64,000 bases of DNA from Novosphingobium sp. NDB2Meth1 (GCF_900117425.1 NZ_FPEH01000016.1:186001-250000), one strand, 5' to 3'. Shown: positions 8,994 to 18,042, numbered from the stretch's first letter. The notes: generated by a model from the letters alone, not told the origin. Made by a program: numbers and translations.

Positions 8994-10538
8994 GTGCGAT
9001 ACGCTTATGGAGTGACTACGGCGCTGCTCCTCGCCGGTAGCGCGCTGACCCTGACGACGGGCTTCCCGGCGGGAGCCCAGGTGGCGCAGAACGAGCCTAC
9101 CCAGATGCAATCGGTCGTCCCGCGCGGCGGCGCCCCGGCCAGCTTTGCCGACCTTACCCAGCAGCTCCAGCCGGCGGTGGTCAACATCTCGACCCGCCAG
9201 CGCGTGAAGGTGCAGAACAACAATCCCTTCGCCGGAACGCCTTTCGGCGACCTGTTCGGCGGCGGTCAGGGCGGCCAGCCGCAGACGCGCGAGGCGCAGT
9301 CGCTGGGTTCGGGCTTCCTCGTCTCGGCCGACGGCTATGTCGTGACCAACAATCACGTGATCACCGCCGAAGGGCAGGGCGAGATCGAATCGATCACCGT
9401 CACCATGACCGACGGTACCGACTATCCCGCCAAGCTCGTCGGCCGCGATGCCGCCTCGGACCTCGCGGTGCTCAAGATCACCGGACCCAAGCCCTTCCCG
9501 TTCGTGAAGTTCGGCGATTCGCGCCACGCCCGCGTGGGTGACTGGATCATCGCCATCGGCAATCCGTTCGGCCTCGGCGGCACGGTGACCAGCGGGATCA
9601 TCTCGGCGGTCTATCGCAACACCGGCTCGGGCTCGGCCTATGACCGCTACCTGCAGACCGACGCGTCGATCAACCGGGGCAACTCGGGCGGCCCGATGTT
9701 CGACATGCAGGGCAACGTGATCGGCATAAACAACGCGATCTTCTCGCCCACCGGCGGCAGCGTCGGCATCGGCTTCGCTATCCCCGCCGAGATCGCCGCC
9801 CCCATCGTCGAGAAACTGCGCACCGGTCAGGCGATCGAGCGCGGCTACCTCGGCGTGCGCATCCAGCAGCTGTCCGACGATCTCGCCGCCAGCCTCGGGC
9901 TTGCCAAGAACCGCGGCGAGTTCATCCAGTCGGTCGAGCCCGGGCAGGGCGCCGCCAAGGCCGGGATGCAGCCGGGCGACGTGGTCGTGCGCGTCGACGG
10001 CAAGGACGTGACGCCGGACCAGACGCTGTCGTTCATCGTCGCCAACACCACGCCCGGCAAGCGCATCCCGATCGATCTTATCCGCAACGGCCAGCGCCTC
10101 ACGGTGCAAGCCATCGTCGGCAAGCGGCCGAGCGAGGAAGAGCTTGCCCAGCAGACCTTCGATCCCGATGCCCAGCAGGGCGGCGACGACGACGGCTTCG
10201 GCGGCAAGGCCAAGCCGAGCAAGCCCGCCGGTCCGGTCGTCCAGCAGGCGCTCGGCATCGCGGCGATCCCGCTGACGCCGCAGATCGCCCGCCAGCTCGG
10301 CGCGAGCGAGGACACCAAGGGCGTGGTCATCACCGCTGTCGACGATTCGGCGGACGCGGCGGCCAAGGGCCTCCAGCGCGGCGACATCGTGCTGTCTGCC
10401 AACTACAAGCCGGTGGCCAGTGCCGCCGACCTCGAAGCGATCGTGCGGCAGGCCAAGGCCGAGAACCGCGAGGCGGTACTGCTGCGCATCCAGCGTCGCG
10501 GCCAGCCGGCGCTCTATCTGCCGATCCGCATCCGCTGA
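8994..10538 (+). CDS. degP: Periplasmic serine protease/chaperone, DegP/HtrA (Do) family
   Basis: Degrades or refolds misfolded envelope proteins. I start at GTG 8994 because AAGAGGA lies 8 nt upstream and it is followed directly by a signal peptide ending in GFPAGAQ; longer frames add residues without such a signal. With this start the triad is His121 (NNHV), Asp156 (SDLAVL) and Ser231 (GNSGGP). Two PDZ domains follow (about 275-370 and 410-510), joined by an acidic Gly-rich linker. Length 514 is normal. It sits downstream of hflKC, so the run handles membrane and periplasmic quality control. A strong hairpin terminator follows. Confidence 0.93.
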   Translation: MRYAYGVTTALLLAGSALTLTTGFPAGAQVAQNEPTQMQSVVPRGGAPASFADLTQQLQPAVVNISTRQRVKVQNNNPFAGTPFGDLFGGGQGGQPQTREAQSLGSGFLVSADGYVVTNNHVITAEGQGEIESITVTMTDGTDYPAKLVGRDAASDLAVLKITGPKPFPFVKFGDSRHARVGDWIIAIGNPFGLGGTVTSGIISAVYRNTGSGSAYDRYLQTDASINRGNSGGPMFDMQGNVIGINNAIFSPTGGSVGIGFAIPAEIAAPIVEKLRTGQAIERGYLGVRIQQLSDDLAASLGLAKNRGEFIQSVEPGQGAAKAGMQPGDVVVRVDGKDVTPDQTLSFIVANTTPGKRIPIDLIRNGQRLTVQAIVGKRPSEEELAQQTFDPDAQQGGDDDGFGGKAKPSKPAGPVVQQALGIAAIPLTPQIARQLGASEDTKGVVITAVDDSADAAAKGLQRGDIVLSANYKPVASAADLEAIVRQAKAENREAVLLRIQRRGQPALYLPIRIR

Positions 10539-10556
10539 TCGTTCTGCAAGATCAGG

Positions 10557-10593
10557 AAAGGGGCTGGCGGACGCGGGTTCGCCAGCCCTTTTC
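10557..10593 (+). terminator. Terminator after degP (probably bidirectional)
   Basis: GGGCTGGCG (10561-10569) pairs perfectly with CGCCAGCCC (10580-10588), followed by TTTT. AAAG precedes the stem, so it can also end the convergent minus-strand gene at 10602. Confidence 0.85.
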
Positions 10594-10601
10594 GTTTGTG
10601 C

Positions 10602-10976
10602 TCAGCCGGTCGGCCATTGCGACAGGATCGTCGCCGCATCGAAATAGTCGCGCCAGTAGGTGATCTTGCCGTCCTGCACTTCGAAGACGCCGGTCACCGG
10701 CAGCTCGACCCATTTTTCTGCCAGCCGGTGCCGGTCAAGCCGTTCGAGTATCACTGTAGAACCGGCAGCGAGTTCACGCAGGATAACGAACTGGTTCTCC
10801 AGCGTCGGCGCAAAGAACGGTTCCAACACCGCCCGGATCCCGGCGGGGCCGGAGACGGTGCCGATCGGCGGCGGGTTCGTGTACTCGCAGGTATCCGCCG
10901 CATATTGCAGCGCTGTGTCGTAATCGAGCGGCTCCATCGCCTTCATGAAGGCCTTGACGGTTTCGAGTGGGGTCAT
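10602..10976 (-). CDS. Limonene-1,2-epoxide hydrolase-family protein (SnoaL-like fold)
   Basis: A 124-residue cone-shaped alpha+beta-barrel protein. The family (LEH, mycobacterial EphG) opens epoxides using an Asp-Arg-Asp triad with Tyr and Asn holding water. Matching residues can be proposed here: EYTN (Tyr32, Asn34), ERLD (Arg79, Asp81) and WRDYFD (Asp110 or Asp113). The start is the ATG giving MTPLETVKAFMKAM; longer frames upstream are unlikely. The XRE regulator gene lies just upstream on the same strand, with a candidate operator at 11040-11058 between them. A true epoxide substrate is not known; it could be a non-catalytic SnoaL-like binder. Confidence 0.72.
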   Translation of the reverse strand: MTPLETVKAFMKAMEPLDYDTALQYAADTCEYTNPPPIGTVSGPAGIRAVLEPFFAPTLENQFVILRELAAGSTVILERLDRHRLAEKWVELPVTGVFEVQDGKITYWRDYFDAATILSQWPTG

Positions 10977-11039
10977 CGGTCCTCTCCCTGTGTCCTGCGC
11001 GCCGCAGGAGGGAGAATGGACCGGCTCCCGAATGCTGCC

Positions 11040-11058
11040 AATTACCTCAGGCGTTATT
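11040..11058. promoter_or_regulatory. Candidate operator site 1 for the XRE regulator
   Basis: AATTACCTCAGGCGTTATT lies between the epoxide-hydrolase-like gene and the regulator gene, overlapping the regulator's stop codon. It matches the reverse complement of the site at 11930-11948 at 16 of 19 positions, the three differences being central. Confidence 0.6.
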
Positions 11059-11896
11059 GCGGCAAGTAAATCGCCGGTTCCGCAGGCAGGGGAAGCGCCC
11101 GGAACAGCGCCTCGCTCTCGGCATCGGCGGGGAACAGCGTCTCGATCCGGAGCTCGTCTGTGGTGACGTCCTGCGCGGTGCCGAACGTGGCGATCACTGC
11201 GAAGAGCGCGATGCGCTGATCGCCCAGCGCCAGCTTGAAGGGAGCGACCGGCAGCAGGGCGCTGTCCAGCGCCGACCACAGGATCTCGGGCCCCTGGAAC
11301 GGCGCGAGCTCGTCGAGCACCGCCTGCATGTCCGCCCCGCCCAGCTCATGCGCCTCGCGCGTCGCGCGTTGCCAGAGCAGCGGGCCGACTGCAGGCCAGT
11401 TCGTGATCAGCGGGCGAATGCCCTGCGGGTGAAAGAACAGGCGCATCATGTTGCGCTCGCCGCCGCTGTCGGGTCCGCTCACGCGCTCCCAGATATCGGC
11501 GCCGAGCATGGCGGTCAGCGCCTCGAACGGCCGGTTGGCGATCAGCACGTTCCACGCCCGGTCGAGCGCCAGCGCGGGATAGGGCTCGTGCGCCGAAAGC
11601 ATCATCTGCACCGCGCCCATGACCTGCGCCATCTGCGGATCATCAAGCGTGCGCGTGCGGTAGAGCGGCGCGAACCCCGCCGCCGTCAGCCACAAGTTGC
11701 GCTCGCGCAGCGGGACTTCGAGCGCCTCGCTCAGCTGCAGGATCATCGCGCGGCTGGGATTGGCCCGCGCGGATTCAAGAAAGCTGATGTGGCGCTGCGA
11801 AACGCCCGAGGTCAGCGCAAGGTCCAGCTGAGACCAGCGTCGCTTCTGCCGCCATTCGCGCAGGAGGCGCGGGAATCCGTCGGTGTGCATGTCCAT
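11054..11896 (-). CDS. XRE-family regulator with C-terminal MmyB-like ligand-binding domain
   Basis: The 280-residue product has an N-terminal helix-turn-helix (FPRLLREWRQKRRWSQLDLA, then SGVSQRHISFLESARANPSR, about residues 8-60) and a long C-terminal domain with the MmyB-type features WNVLIANRPFEAL and RNMMRLFFHP. Such regulators repress neighbouring oxidoreductase or hydrolase genes in response to an unknown, possibly fatty-acid-like, ligand. ATGs at 11896 and 11890 are both possible starts. Two similar operator-like sites flank the gene, one before the adjacent epoxide-hydrolase-like gene and one in the divergent promoter region, suggesting autoregulation plus control of both neighbours (inference). 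Confidence 0.85.
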   Translation of the reverse strand: MDMHTDGFPRLLREWRQKRRWSQLDLALTSGVSQRHISFLESARANPSRAMILQLSEALEVPLRERNLWLTAAGFAPLYRTRTLDDPQMAQVMGAVQMMLSAHEPYPALALDRAWNVLIANRPFEALTAMLGADIWERVSGPDSGGERNMMRLFFHPQGIRPLITNWPAVGPLLWQRATREAHELGGADMQAVLDELAPFQGPEILWSALDSALLPVAPFKLALGDQRIALFAVIATFGTAQDVTTDELRIETLFPADAESEALFRALPLPAEPAIYLPQ

Positions 11897-11929
11897 GGCT
11901 GGAATGTCGCAGGCAGAAGCCGGTGCATC

Positions 11930-11948
11930 AATAACCTGTGAGGTAATT
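11930..11948. promoter_or_regulatory. Candidate operator site 2 for the XRE regulator (divergent promoter)
   Basis: AATAACCTGTGAGGTAATT is an inverted repeat (AATNACCT / AGGTNATT) in the 108-bp gap between the regulator and the divergent membrane-protein gene. It matches site 1 at 11040-11058 in reverse complement (16 of 19). Confidence 0.62.
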
Positions 11949-12004
11949 GATCGGCCGCAGCCATCTCTGCCACCAAGCCAACCAACAACGAGGAGAGCAC
12001 CTGC

Positions 12005-12430
12005 ATGAGCCCCTTCTGGCAAGCCTGGTTTCAGTTCTGGCTGGTTTCGATGGTCCTGTTCGCACTGGTTGTCGCAGGCGGCGCTCTGCCCGCGACAGAC
12101 GCACCGCTGCGCATCGGCATGGCGCTCACCAGCATGGGACCGCCCGCCGACCTCACGCCTGCCGGCCGGTTCATGATCGGCATCCTCGGCGGCGTGTTTC
12201 TCGGCTGGATGGTGATGTTCGGGCTGGTCATGCGTCAGGCGATCGCGATGGGGCGCGCAGGCCAACCGCTGTGGCGCGCCGCCACCATCGGCATGCTGGC
12301 GTGGTATGCGCTCGACAGCGCGCTGTCCGTCGCGACCGGCTTCGGGCTCAACCTCGTGCCCAACACACTGGCGCTGGGTATGTTCCTCGTCGGCATCGCG
12401 GGGAGCAAGGTGCTCGCCCGCGACGCCTGA
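12005..12430 (+). CDS. Four-helix membrane protein of unknown function
   Basis: A 141-residue hydrophobic protein with four likely transmembrane helices: residues about 5-28, 55-78, 88-108 and 115-136 (segments FWLVSMVLFALVVAGG, GILGGVFLGWMVMFGLVM, ATIGMLAWYALDSALS, TLALGMFLVGIAGS). There is no enzymatic motif. GAGGAG lies 10 nt before the ATG. It is divergent from the XRE regulator and shares the operator-bearing intergenic region, so it probably belongs to the same small regulon as the epoxide-hydrolase-like gene. I do not recognise the family. Confidence 0.7.
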   Translation: MSPFWQAWFQFWLVSMVLFALVVAGGALPATDAPLRIGMALTSMGPPADLTPAGRFMIGILGGVFLGWMVMFGLVMRQAIAMGRAGQPLWRAATIGMLAWYALDSALSVATGFGLNLVPNTLALGMFLVGIAGSKVLARDA

Positions 12431-12436
12431 CGGGGA

Positions 12437-14563
12437 TCAGTTCGGCTTTGGCGTGGCCGCAGGCTTCGGCCGGGGCCGCGCCGGATCAGACTGCCTGCCG
12501 GTGGCGCGATTGAGGAAATCGTCGCCCGCTGCCGGAGGACCGTCCGGCACGGCAACGCCCTGCTCGCCGCCCGGCACGACCGCATCCCCGGATGGCGCCC
12601 GGTTCTGCGCGCCCGGTTCGATGATATTGCCATCGGGATCGGCAAAGAAATAGCCATCCGGATTGGCCTGCATCACCTCGTCATCGGGTTCCAGCTGCCA
12701 CAGCGGCAGCTTGAGATCGGTGTCGAACTTCTCGGGCGGGCGCTTGGCGGTGGCGATCTTCATATAGGCGGCGAAAGCGCGCGCCGGTGCGGTGCCGCCC
12801 TGCAGGCCGGGCACCGGATGCGCATCATCGCGGCCCATCCACACACCGGTGGTGATCCCGCTCGAGAAGCCGAGGAACCAGCCGTCCTTGTTCGAACTGG
12901 TCGTGCCGGTCTTGCCAGCGACCGGCCGTCCGATCTGGGCGGCGCGCCCGGTGCCGATGCTCACGGCGGATTGCAGGAGGTCGGTGATCCCGGCCGCGAC
13001 GAAGTTCGGCACCAGCTGCTGGGCCGGATCGGGCCGGTGGCTGTAGAGCACTTCGCCTTCGGTGGAGGTGATCTTGCGGATACCATAGGGCGTCACCGCC
13101 GTGCCCTTGGCCTGCACCGCCGCAAACGCGCGCACCATGTCGATCACGCGCACGTCGGATGTTCCAAGCACCATCGAAGGCAGCGTATTGATCGGCGTGG
13201 TAATGCCGAAACGACGCGCCATCTGCGCGACCGCAGCGAATGTCACTTCGTTGCCGAGCTGCGCCGCCACGGTGTTCTTCGAATAGGCAAAGGCGCTGCG
13301 CACATCGATTTCGCCAGCGTAGGTCCCGCCCGAATTGCGCGGGCTCCAGCCGTCGATGGTGACGGGTTCGTCCTTGACCTTGGCGTCCGGCGTGTACCCC
13401 GCTTCAAGCGCGGCGAGATAGACGAACAGCTTCCACGCCGACCCCGGCTGGCGCACCGCATTGACCGCGCGGTTGTAGTTCGAGGTGACGTAGTCGGTGC
13501 CGCCGACCATTGCGAGCACGGCCCCGTCGCGGTCGAGGCTGACCAGCGCCCCTTGCGCGCCCTTGGGCACATTGGCCTGGATCGCGTCGGTCGCGGCGCG
13601 CTGCGCGTTGGGATCGAGCGTGGTCCACACCTCGATCGGCTGGTCGTTGTCGGGCAGCAGCAGATCGAGCTGCGGCAGCACCCAGTCGGTAAAATAGCGC
13701 GCCGAGTTCTGGCCCTGCTCGTCGGCCAGCTTGACCGTCTTGAAGTCGGTCGCGGCGGCTTCGGCGGGGGTGATTTTCCCGGCTTCCTGCATAGTCTGGA
13801 CGACGACCTTGGCGCGGTCGACCGCTGCCGCGGCGTCGGCGGTTGGCGAATAGTGCGACGGCGCCTTGACGAGGCCAGCGATGATCGCGGCTTCGGCAAG
13901 GCTCAGCTGCTCTCCCGAATGCCCGAAGAACTTGCGCGCGGCGGAATCGACGCCGTAGGCGCCGCCGCCGAAATAGACCTTGTTGAGATAGAGCTCGAGC
14001 ACCTGGTCCTTGGTGAACTTCTGCTCGATCGCCATCGCCAGCAGCGCCTCGCGGATCTTGCGATCGAAGGTGCGGCTGTTGTTGAGGAAGATGTTGCGCG
14101 CCAGCTGCTGCGTGATCGTCGAGCCGCCCTGCTTCCAGTGCCCGGTCTGGATGCGCACCATCACCGAGCGGACGATGCCGATGGGATCGACGCCCCAGTG
14201 ATCGCGGAAGCGCCGGTCCTCGACCGAGATCATCGCGTCCTTGAGCGTCTGCGGAATGCGTTCGTAGGGCACCCAGCGGCCATAGCTCGGCCCCAGGGTG
14301 ACGATCTCGGACCCGTCGCTGGCGCGGACCACGATGGTCTGCCCGGTCTGGGTTGATTTCATCCGCTCATAGCTCGGCAGCGAGCGCTCGGTCACGAACA
14401 CCGCCACGGCCAGCGAGATGGCAGCGAGCAGGAACACTGCCCCGCCCCATACAGCAAGGCGGCGCAGCCAGCGGGCGATGAACGAAGGTTCCTGCGGATC
14501 GCGTTGCCGCCGCGAGGACGAACGCTCCGAACCGGAACGGTTGGGGAAATCCCGTCTGGCCAT
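12437..14563 (-). CDS. Class A penicillin-binding protein (glycosyltransferase/transpeptidase, PBP1-type)
   Basis: Bifunctional peptidoglycan polymerase anchored in the inner membrane. After a basic Ser/Arg-rich N-terminus there is one membrane helix (about residues 37-57). The GT51 domain shows EDRRFRDHWGVDPIG (catalytic Glu115) and GGSTITQQLARN. The transpeptidase domain shows the SxxK serine (SAWK, Ser375/Lys378), SKN near 430 and GKTGTT near 550. The C-terminus is a Pro/Ala-rich tail. Length 708 is in range for the single-PBP1 forms common in this order. It ends 6 bp from the convergent membrane-protein gene. Whether it is PBP1A or another class A type is not decided here. Confidence 0.92.
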   Translation of the reverse strand: MARRDFPNRSGSERSSSRRQRDPQEPSFIARWLRRLAVWGGAVFLLAAISLAVAVFVTERSLPSYERMKSTQTGQTIVVRASDGSEIVTLGPSYGRWVPYERIPQTLKDAMISVEDRRFRDHWGVDPIGIVRSVMVRIQTGHWKQGGSTITQQLARNIFLNNSRTFDRKIREALLAMAIEQKFTKDQVLELYLNKVYFGGGAYGVDSAARKFFGHSGEQLSLAEAAIIAGLVKAPSHYSPTADAAAAVDRAKVVVQTMQEAGKITPAEAAATDFKTVKLADEQGQNSARYFTDWVLPQLDLLLPDNDQPIEVWTTLDPNAQRAATDAIQANVPKGAQGALVSLDRDGAVLAMVGGTDYVTSNYNRAVNAVRQPGSAWKLFVYLAALEAGYTPDAKVKDEPVTIDGWSPRNSGGTYAGEIDVRSAFAYSKNTVAAQLGNEVTFAAVAQMARRFGITTPINTLPSMVLGTSDVRVIDMVRAFAAVQAKGTAVTPYGIRKITSTEGEVLYSHRPDPAQQLVPNFVAAGITDLLQSAVSIGTGRAAQIGRPVAGKTGTTSSNKDGWFLGFSSGITTGVWMGRDDAHPVPGLQGGTAPARAFAAYMKIATAKRPPEKFDTDLKLPLWQLEPDDEVMQANPDGYFFADPDGNIIEPGAQNRAPSGDAVVPGGEQGVAVPDGPPAAGDDFLNRATGRQSDPARPRPKPAATPKPN

Positions 14564-14712
14564 CAGCTTTGCATCAGCTCCCTCATGCGGCGCGCGCGGT
14601 TCCCCTGCCGGGCGCGCCTCTTCGCGGCGCCTGATGCATAGGCGATTCCGAACACAGGGTTAACCCGCGCGATACGAATGCATCGGGGACAAACCTCAGG
14701 CCGGCTTTGTCG

Positions 14713-15111
14713 TCAGTCTTCCGGCGTGAACTCGAGCGCGGCGCTGTTCATGCAATAGCGCAGGCCGGTCGGCCCGGGGCCATCGGGGAAGACGTGGCCG
14801 AGGTGCCCATCACAGCGCGCGCAGCGCACTTCGGTGCGGATCATGCCGTGGCTGGTATCACGGTGCTCGTCGACTGCGTCAGGCTCGACCGGCGCGGTGA
14901 AGCTAGGCCAGCCGGAGCCGCTGTCATACTTGGTCGCGCTTTCGAACAGCGGCGCGCCGCAGCCGGCGCAGTGGTACTGCCCGGTCAGCTTGTTCTTCTC
15001 GTACTTGCCGGTGAACGCCCGCTCGGTGCCGCCCTGGCGCAGGACCTGGTATTGCTCGGGCGAGAGCCGCGCGCGCCATTCGGCATCGGTCAGGTTCATC
15101 TTGTCGGGCAT
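14713..15111 (-). CDS. msrB: Peptide-methionine (R)-S-oxide reductase
   Basis: Reduces the R epimer of methionine sulfoxide in proteins. The 132-residue product has the two zinc-binding CxxC pairs (CAGC and CARC), the segment [10 protein letters not shown], and the catalytic Cys in [11 protein letters not shown] near the C-terminus. The start at 15111 is preceded by AGAGGA. It is single-domain (no MsrA fusion). It stands between the PBP gene and the NfeD gene on the same strand, separated by 70-150 bp, so it may have its own promoter. Confidence 0.95.
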   Translation of the reverse strand: MPDKMNLTDAEWRARLSPEQYQVLRQGGTERAFTGKYEKNKLTGQYHCAGCGAPLFESATKYDSGSGWPSFTAPVEPDAVDEHRDTSHGMIRTEVRCARCDGHLGHVFPDGPGPTGLRYCMNSAALEFTPED

Positions 15112-15184
15112 GGGGATATCCTCTGGATCGGGTTCGGCCGCAGCCGCGAATATGGGAAAGCCTCATGCGCCCTGCAAGCGGGCC

Positions 15185-15634
15185 TCAGTGCAGATGTTCG
15201 ACGAGCAGCACCGTGCCATCGGCGCCCGTCACGCGCATCCGCGTGCCCGGCTGCGCATCGGGCCCGCGCGCGAGCCATTCGGTATCGCCGTGGCGCACTC
15301 GCCCGTTGCCGCCTTCGATCACATGAGTCACGACCACGCTCTGGCCGACGATCTGACCCCCGCGATCATTGAGCATCGGATCGGCGCTCTGCACCGGATG
15401 GCGCTGCACCCAGCGCCGCGCCGCCGCCAGCGCCAAGGCGCAGAGCACGACGAACAGCATGATCTCGGCCTCGAGCCCGATCGGCACGGTGGCGGCGACC
15501 AGCCCCGTCAGCAACGCGGCGGCGGCGAGCCAGATCAGGAAATAGCCCGGCGCGACGATCTCGGCGATGGCGAGCGCCACGCCCAGCGCCATCCAGCCCC
15601 AATGAAGCCCGAAAAGCTGCATCACTTCGGCCAT
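15185..15634 (-). CDS. NfeD-family membrane protein
   Basis: A 149-residue protein with two or three N-terminal membrane helices (GLHWGWMALGVALAIAEIVAPGYFLIWLAAAALL split across residues about 8-45, then LFVVLCALALAAA) and a C-terminal OB-fold of about 65 residues (GQSVVVTHVIEGGNGRVRHG). NfeD-like proteins pair with SPFH/stomatin proteins, as here: the SPFH gene ends 4 bp upstream. The start at 15634 is chosen because GGGCTGAGG precedes it and longer frames overlap the SPFH gene with Arg-rich sequence. The exact role is unknown; membrane-domain organisation or quality control is the usual proposal. Confidence 0.88.
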   Translation of the reverse strand: MAEVMQLFGLHWGWMALGVALAIAEIVAPGYFLIWLAAAALLTGLVAATVPIGLEAEIMLFVVLCALALAAARRWVQRHPVQSADPMLNDRGGQIVGQSVVVTHVIEGGNGRVRHGDTEWLARGPDAQPGTRMRVTGADGTVLLVEHLH

Positions 15635-15638
15635 GGCC

Positions 15639-16649
15639 TCAGCCCTGCACCGGCGGGGGCGGAGGCGGCGTCGGCACCACACGCGGGACGCGGGGGCCAG
15701 CGGGCGGCGGCGGCGGTCCGCCGGGCTTGCCCACGGCGTCGCTGATCAGATCGCCGATCCCTCCCAGCGCGCCGACCAGCTGCGTCGCCTCGATCGGGAA
15801 GAGGATGGTCTTGGCGTTGGGCGAGGTGGCGAACTCCTTCACTGCCTCGACGTATTTCTGCGCGACGAAGTAGTTGAGCGCCTGCGTGCCCGAAGCGGCG
15901 ATGGCTTCCGAGACGACCGTCGTCGCCCGCGCTTCCGCCTCCGCCGCACGTTCGCGCGCCTCGGCATCGCGGAACGCGGCCTCGCGGCGGCCTTCGGCTT
16001 CGAGGATCTGCGCCTGCTTCTCGCCCTCGGCGCGCAGGATTTCCGAGGCGCGCGAGCCTTCGGCCTCAAGGATCTGCGCGCGCTTCTCGCGCTCGGCCTT
16101 CATCTGGCGGGCCATGGCGTTGGAGATATCGGCGGGCGGGCGGATATCCTTGATCTCGACGCGGGTGATCTTGACGCCCCACGGCGAGGTCGCGTGATCG
16201 ACCACCGAAAGCAGCCGCGCGTTGATCTCGTCGCGCTTCGACAGCGTCTCGTCGAGGTCCATCGAGCCCATCACCGTGCGCAGGTTCGTCGTCGTCAGCT
16301 GCATGATCGCGACATAGAGATTGGAGACCTCGTAGGCCGCCTTGCCCGCGTCGAGCACCTGGAAGAACACCACCGCATCGACGCCGACCATCGCGTTGTC
16401 GCGCGTGATGATCTCCTGGCCCGGAATATCGAGCACCTGCTCCATCATGTTGACCTTGTGCCCGACGCGGTCGATGAACGGCACGATGAAATGCAGGCCC
16501 GGCTGTGCAGCAAGCGCATATCGCCCCAGCCGCTCGATCGTATAGACATGGCCCTGCCGGACGACGCGGATCCCCGTCGCCAGATAAATGACCGCGAGCC
16601 CCACGATCAGGATCAGCACCGCTTCCACGCCCAGCCCTCCCAAAGCCAA
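15639..16649 (-). CDS. SPFH/band 7 protein (stomatin/paraslipin, QmcA-like)
   Basis: The 336-residue product has an N-terminal membrane helix ([20 protein letters not shown]), a band 7 domain ([18 protein letters not shown]... then [19 protein letters not shown]), a long Ala/Glu/Arg-rich coiled coil (residues about 180-240), and a Pro-rich C-terminal tail. This is the stomatin/slipin type rather than HflK/C. It is upstream of and nearly touching the nfeD-like gene, the standard pairing in bacteria. It presumably forms a membrane scaffold; no substrate can be inferred. Confidence 0.9.
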   Translation of the reverse strand: MALGGLGVEAVLILIVGLAVIYLATGIRVVRQGHVYTIERLGRYALAAQPGLHFIVPFIDRVGHKVNMMEQVLDIPGQEIITRDNAMVGVDAVVFFQVLDAGKAAYEVSNLYVAIMQLTTTNLRTVMGSMDLDETLSKRDEINARLLSVVDHATSPWGVKITRVEIKDIRPPADISNAMARQMKAEREKRAQILEAEGSRASEILRAEGEKQAQILEAEGRREAAFRDAEARERAAEAEARATTVVSEAIAASGTQALNYFVAQKYVEAVKEFATSPNAKTILFPIEATQLVGALGGIGDLISDAVGKPGGPPPPPAGPRVPRVVPTPPPPPPVQG

Positions 16650-16683
16650 TCCGCGCCGCGCAACCTACCGCAATCGCAGCGCT

Positions 16684-17385
16684 TTAGTAGTGCGATTTCG
16701 CGTCCGGCGCGGCGAGATCGTAGCAATGCGCGATGTCGTAGTTGTTAACGCCATCGGGGCGGCTTGCGGCTTCCGCGCGCATGGCATCGCGGGCGGCCTC
16801 GACCGCCGCATCGGCCTGATCCCCGGTCTTGCCCGCCGCAATCCGGGCATCGCGGGCGCGTGTGGTGAGCACTTGGGCGAGGGTCTGCAAATCGCGAGCG
16901 GCGGCGCTGTCCGGCCCCTTGGCGCGCTCCTCCTCCCACGCCAGCGTCAGGATCGCCGCGCATTGCGCAAGGTCCGGCGTCTGCAGCGGCGGCACGGCGG
17001 CGTCGAGTCGGGCAAGGCAGGGCTTCACTTCGGCAGCCAGCTCCTTGTCCGGGTCTGCCGCCGCGCGGCGCTGCATGCCCGCCACTTCGGCGACGAGGAG
17101 ATCGCGCACCGCGGTCTGCGTCATCCCGCCCTGCTCGACCGCACGCGCGCCGACATCGGCAAAGAAACGCTTGCCGCGCACGGCCATCGGCGGGAGGGCC
17201 AACGCGGCGGCACTTCCGCGCGCCTGCTCGGAAGCGGCAATGGCGAAGGCGGCGGCGCAGTGCAAGTCTGCCTTCAGCGCGGCATCGGGCGCGGCAGGCG
17301 CCTGCGGTGCGGCCGCGAGCGGGGACGTGACCAGCGCAAGGATCAGCGCGGCGGCGGACAGGAAACGCAGCATCGGCAGCAGCAT
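16684..17385 (-). CDS. Secreted protein of unknown function
   Basis: A 233-residue product with a clear signal peptide (MLLPMLRFLSAAALILALVTSPLAAA). The mature part is Ala-rich and helical with four Cys (LHCAAA, KPCLARL, AQCAAI, HCYDLA), which could form two disulfides. ATGs at 17385 and 17373 are both possible starts. It is followed by the SPFH gene after about 35 bp on the same strand. No family is recognised; it is probably a Sphingomonadales-specific periplasmic protein. Confidence 0.65.
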   Translation of the reverse strand: MLLPMLRFLSAAALILALVTSPLAAAPQAPAAPDAALKADLHCAAAFAIAASEQARGSAAALALPPMAVRGKRFFADVGARAVEQGGMTQTAVRDLLVAEVAGMQRRAAADPDKELAAEVKPCLARLDAAVPPLQTPDLAQCAAILTLAWEEERAKGPDSAAARDLQTLAQVLTTRARDARIAAGKTGDQADAAVEAARDAMRAEAASRPDGVNNYDIAHCYDLAAPDAKSHY

Positions 17386-17413
17386 AGGCGCGGCCCGCAG
17401 GCGCGTCAGCCAC

Positions 17414-17459
17414 AAAAAAACGGCTGCGGGCAGTCCAGGGGAACTGTTCCGCAGCCGTG
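17414..17459 (-). terminator. Rho-independent terminator for the gene at 17525
   Basis: ACGGCTGCGG pairs perfectly with CCGCAGCCGT (17420-17458). On the minus strand the stem is followed by seven T residues (17414-17420). It lies about 65 bp after the stop of the minus-strand gene at 17525. Confidence 0.88.
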
Positions 17460-17524
17460 TCAGGGGCGCGCTTTCAGGGTGTGGGTGGAAGGCGCGCGCT
17501 GAAGAGACGTGGGATCGGGTTGGC

Positions 17525-17875
17525 TCAGGCCTTGGGCGTGTTGCAGCGAGCCATGTCTTCGGCCGCGAGTTCGCCCTTCGGCGTGGCGAACTTGCTGATG
17601 GTGCCGACCTTGGCGGCGAGCTTGGTGCACACCACGACCGGACGGGCGGTGTCCTGGCCAGCCGAGCAGGTGTCGCCCGCGCAGTTCCACAGCACATCGC
17701 CCAGCATCAGCTTGGCGGGCTTGGCGACCGGCGCGGCGAGCGTCACCGAATAATAGGAATTGGCATCGGCCGCGCGGACCGGCGTGGCGGTGACCGCGAA
17801 GCTCGCGGCGGTGCCGACGAGCGCGAGCACGGCCGGAATGAGCTGGCGAACGGCGCTGTTGCGGATGGCGATCAT
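17525..17875 (-). CDS. Small secreted protein, CC_3452-like
   Basis: A 116-residue product starting MIAIRNSAVRQ, chosen because AAGGGGA lies 6 nt before this ATG. The signal peptide ends near VRAA. The mature domain has four Cys (LWNCAG, DTCSAG, VVVCTK, ARCNTP) and the pattern ARPVVVCTKLAAKVG, which resembles the uncharacterised CC_3452 family of alphaproteobacteria (recalled resemblance, not searched). Its leader AGGGGAAGTATCATGA is identical to that of the OmpA-type lipoprotein gene starting at 52608. A strong terminator follows, so it is monocistronic. Confidence 0.72.
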   Translation of the reverse strand: MIAIRNSAVRQLIPAVLALVGTAASFAVTATPVRAADANSYYSVTLAAPVAKPAKLMLGDVLWNCAGDTCSAGQDTARPVVVCTKLAAKVGTISKFATPKGELAAEDMARCNTPKA

Positions 17876-18020
17876 GATACTTCCCCTTGCGTTCTTGTCT
17901 GACAACATGTGCCCGGAAACTGCGGGGTTGGCGGTCCGGTCAGCTGCCGTCTGGCACTGCCCCGGACCGCCGGGTGGAGAGGATGCGATTTCCGTTGCGA
18001 ATCGATACCTACTTTATTAG

Positions 18021-18042
18021 GTTTCGAGTTGCAACTAGAAAC
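18021..18042. promoter_or_regulatory. Palindromic operator for the HxlR-type regulator
   Basis: A 22-bp palindrome with a single mismatched pair: GTTTC at the left, GAAAC at the right, and AGTTGCAACT at the centre. It lies in the divergent gap, 25-46 bp before the HxlR-family gene. A second, shorter inverted repeat (ACCTA/TAGGT, about 18007-18022) abuts it. Confidence 0.55.
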
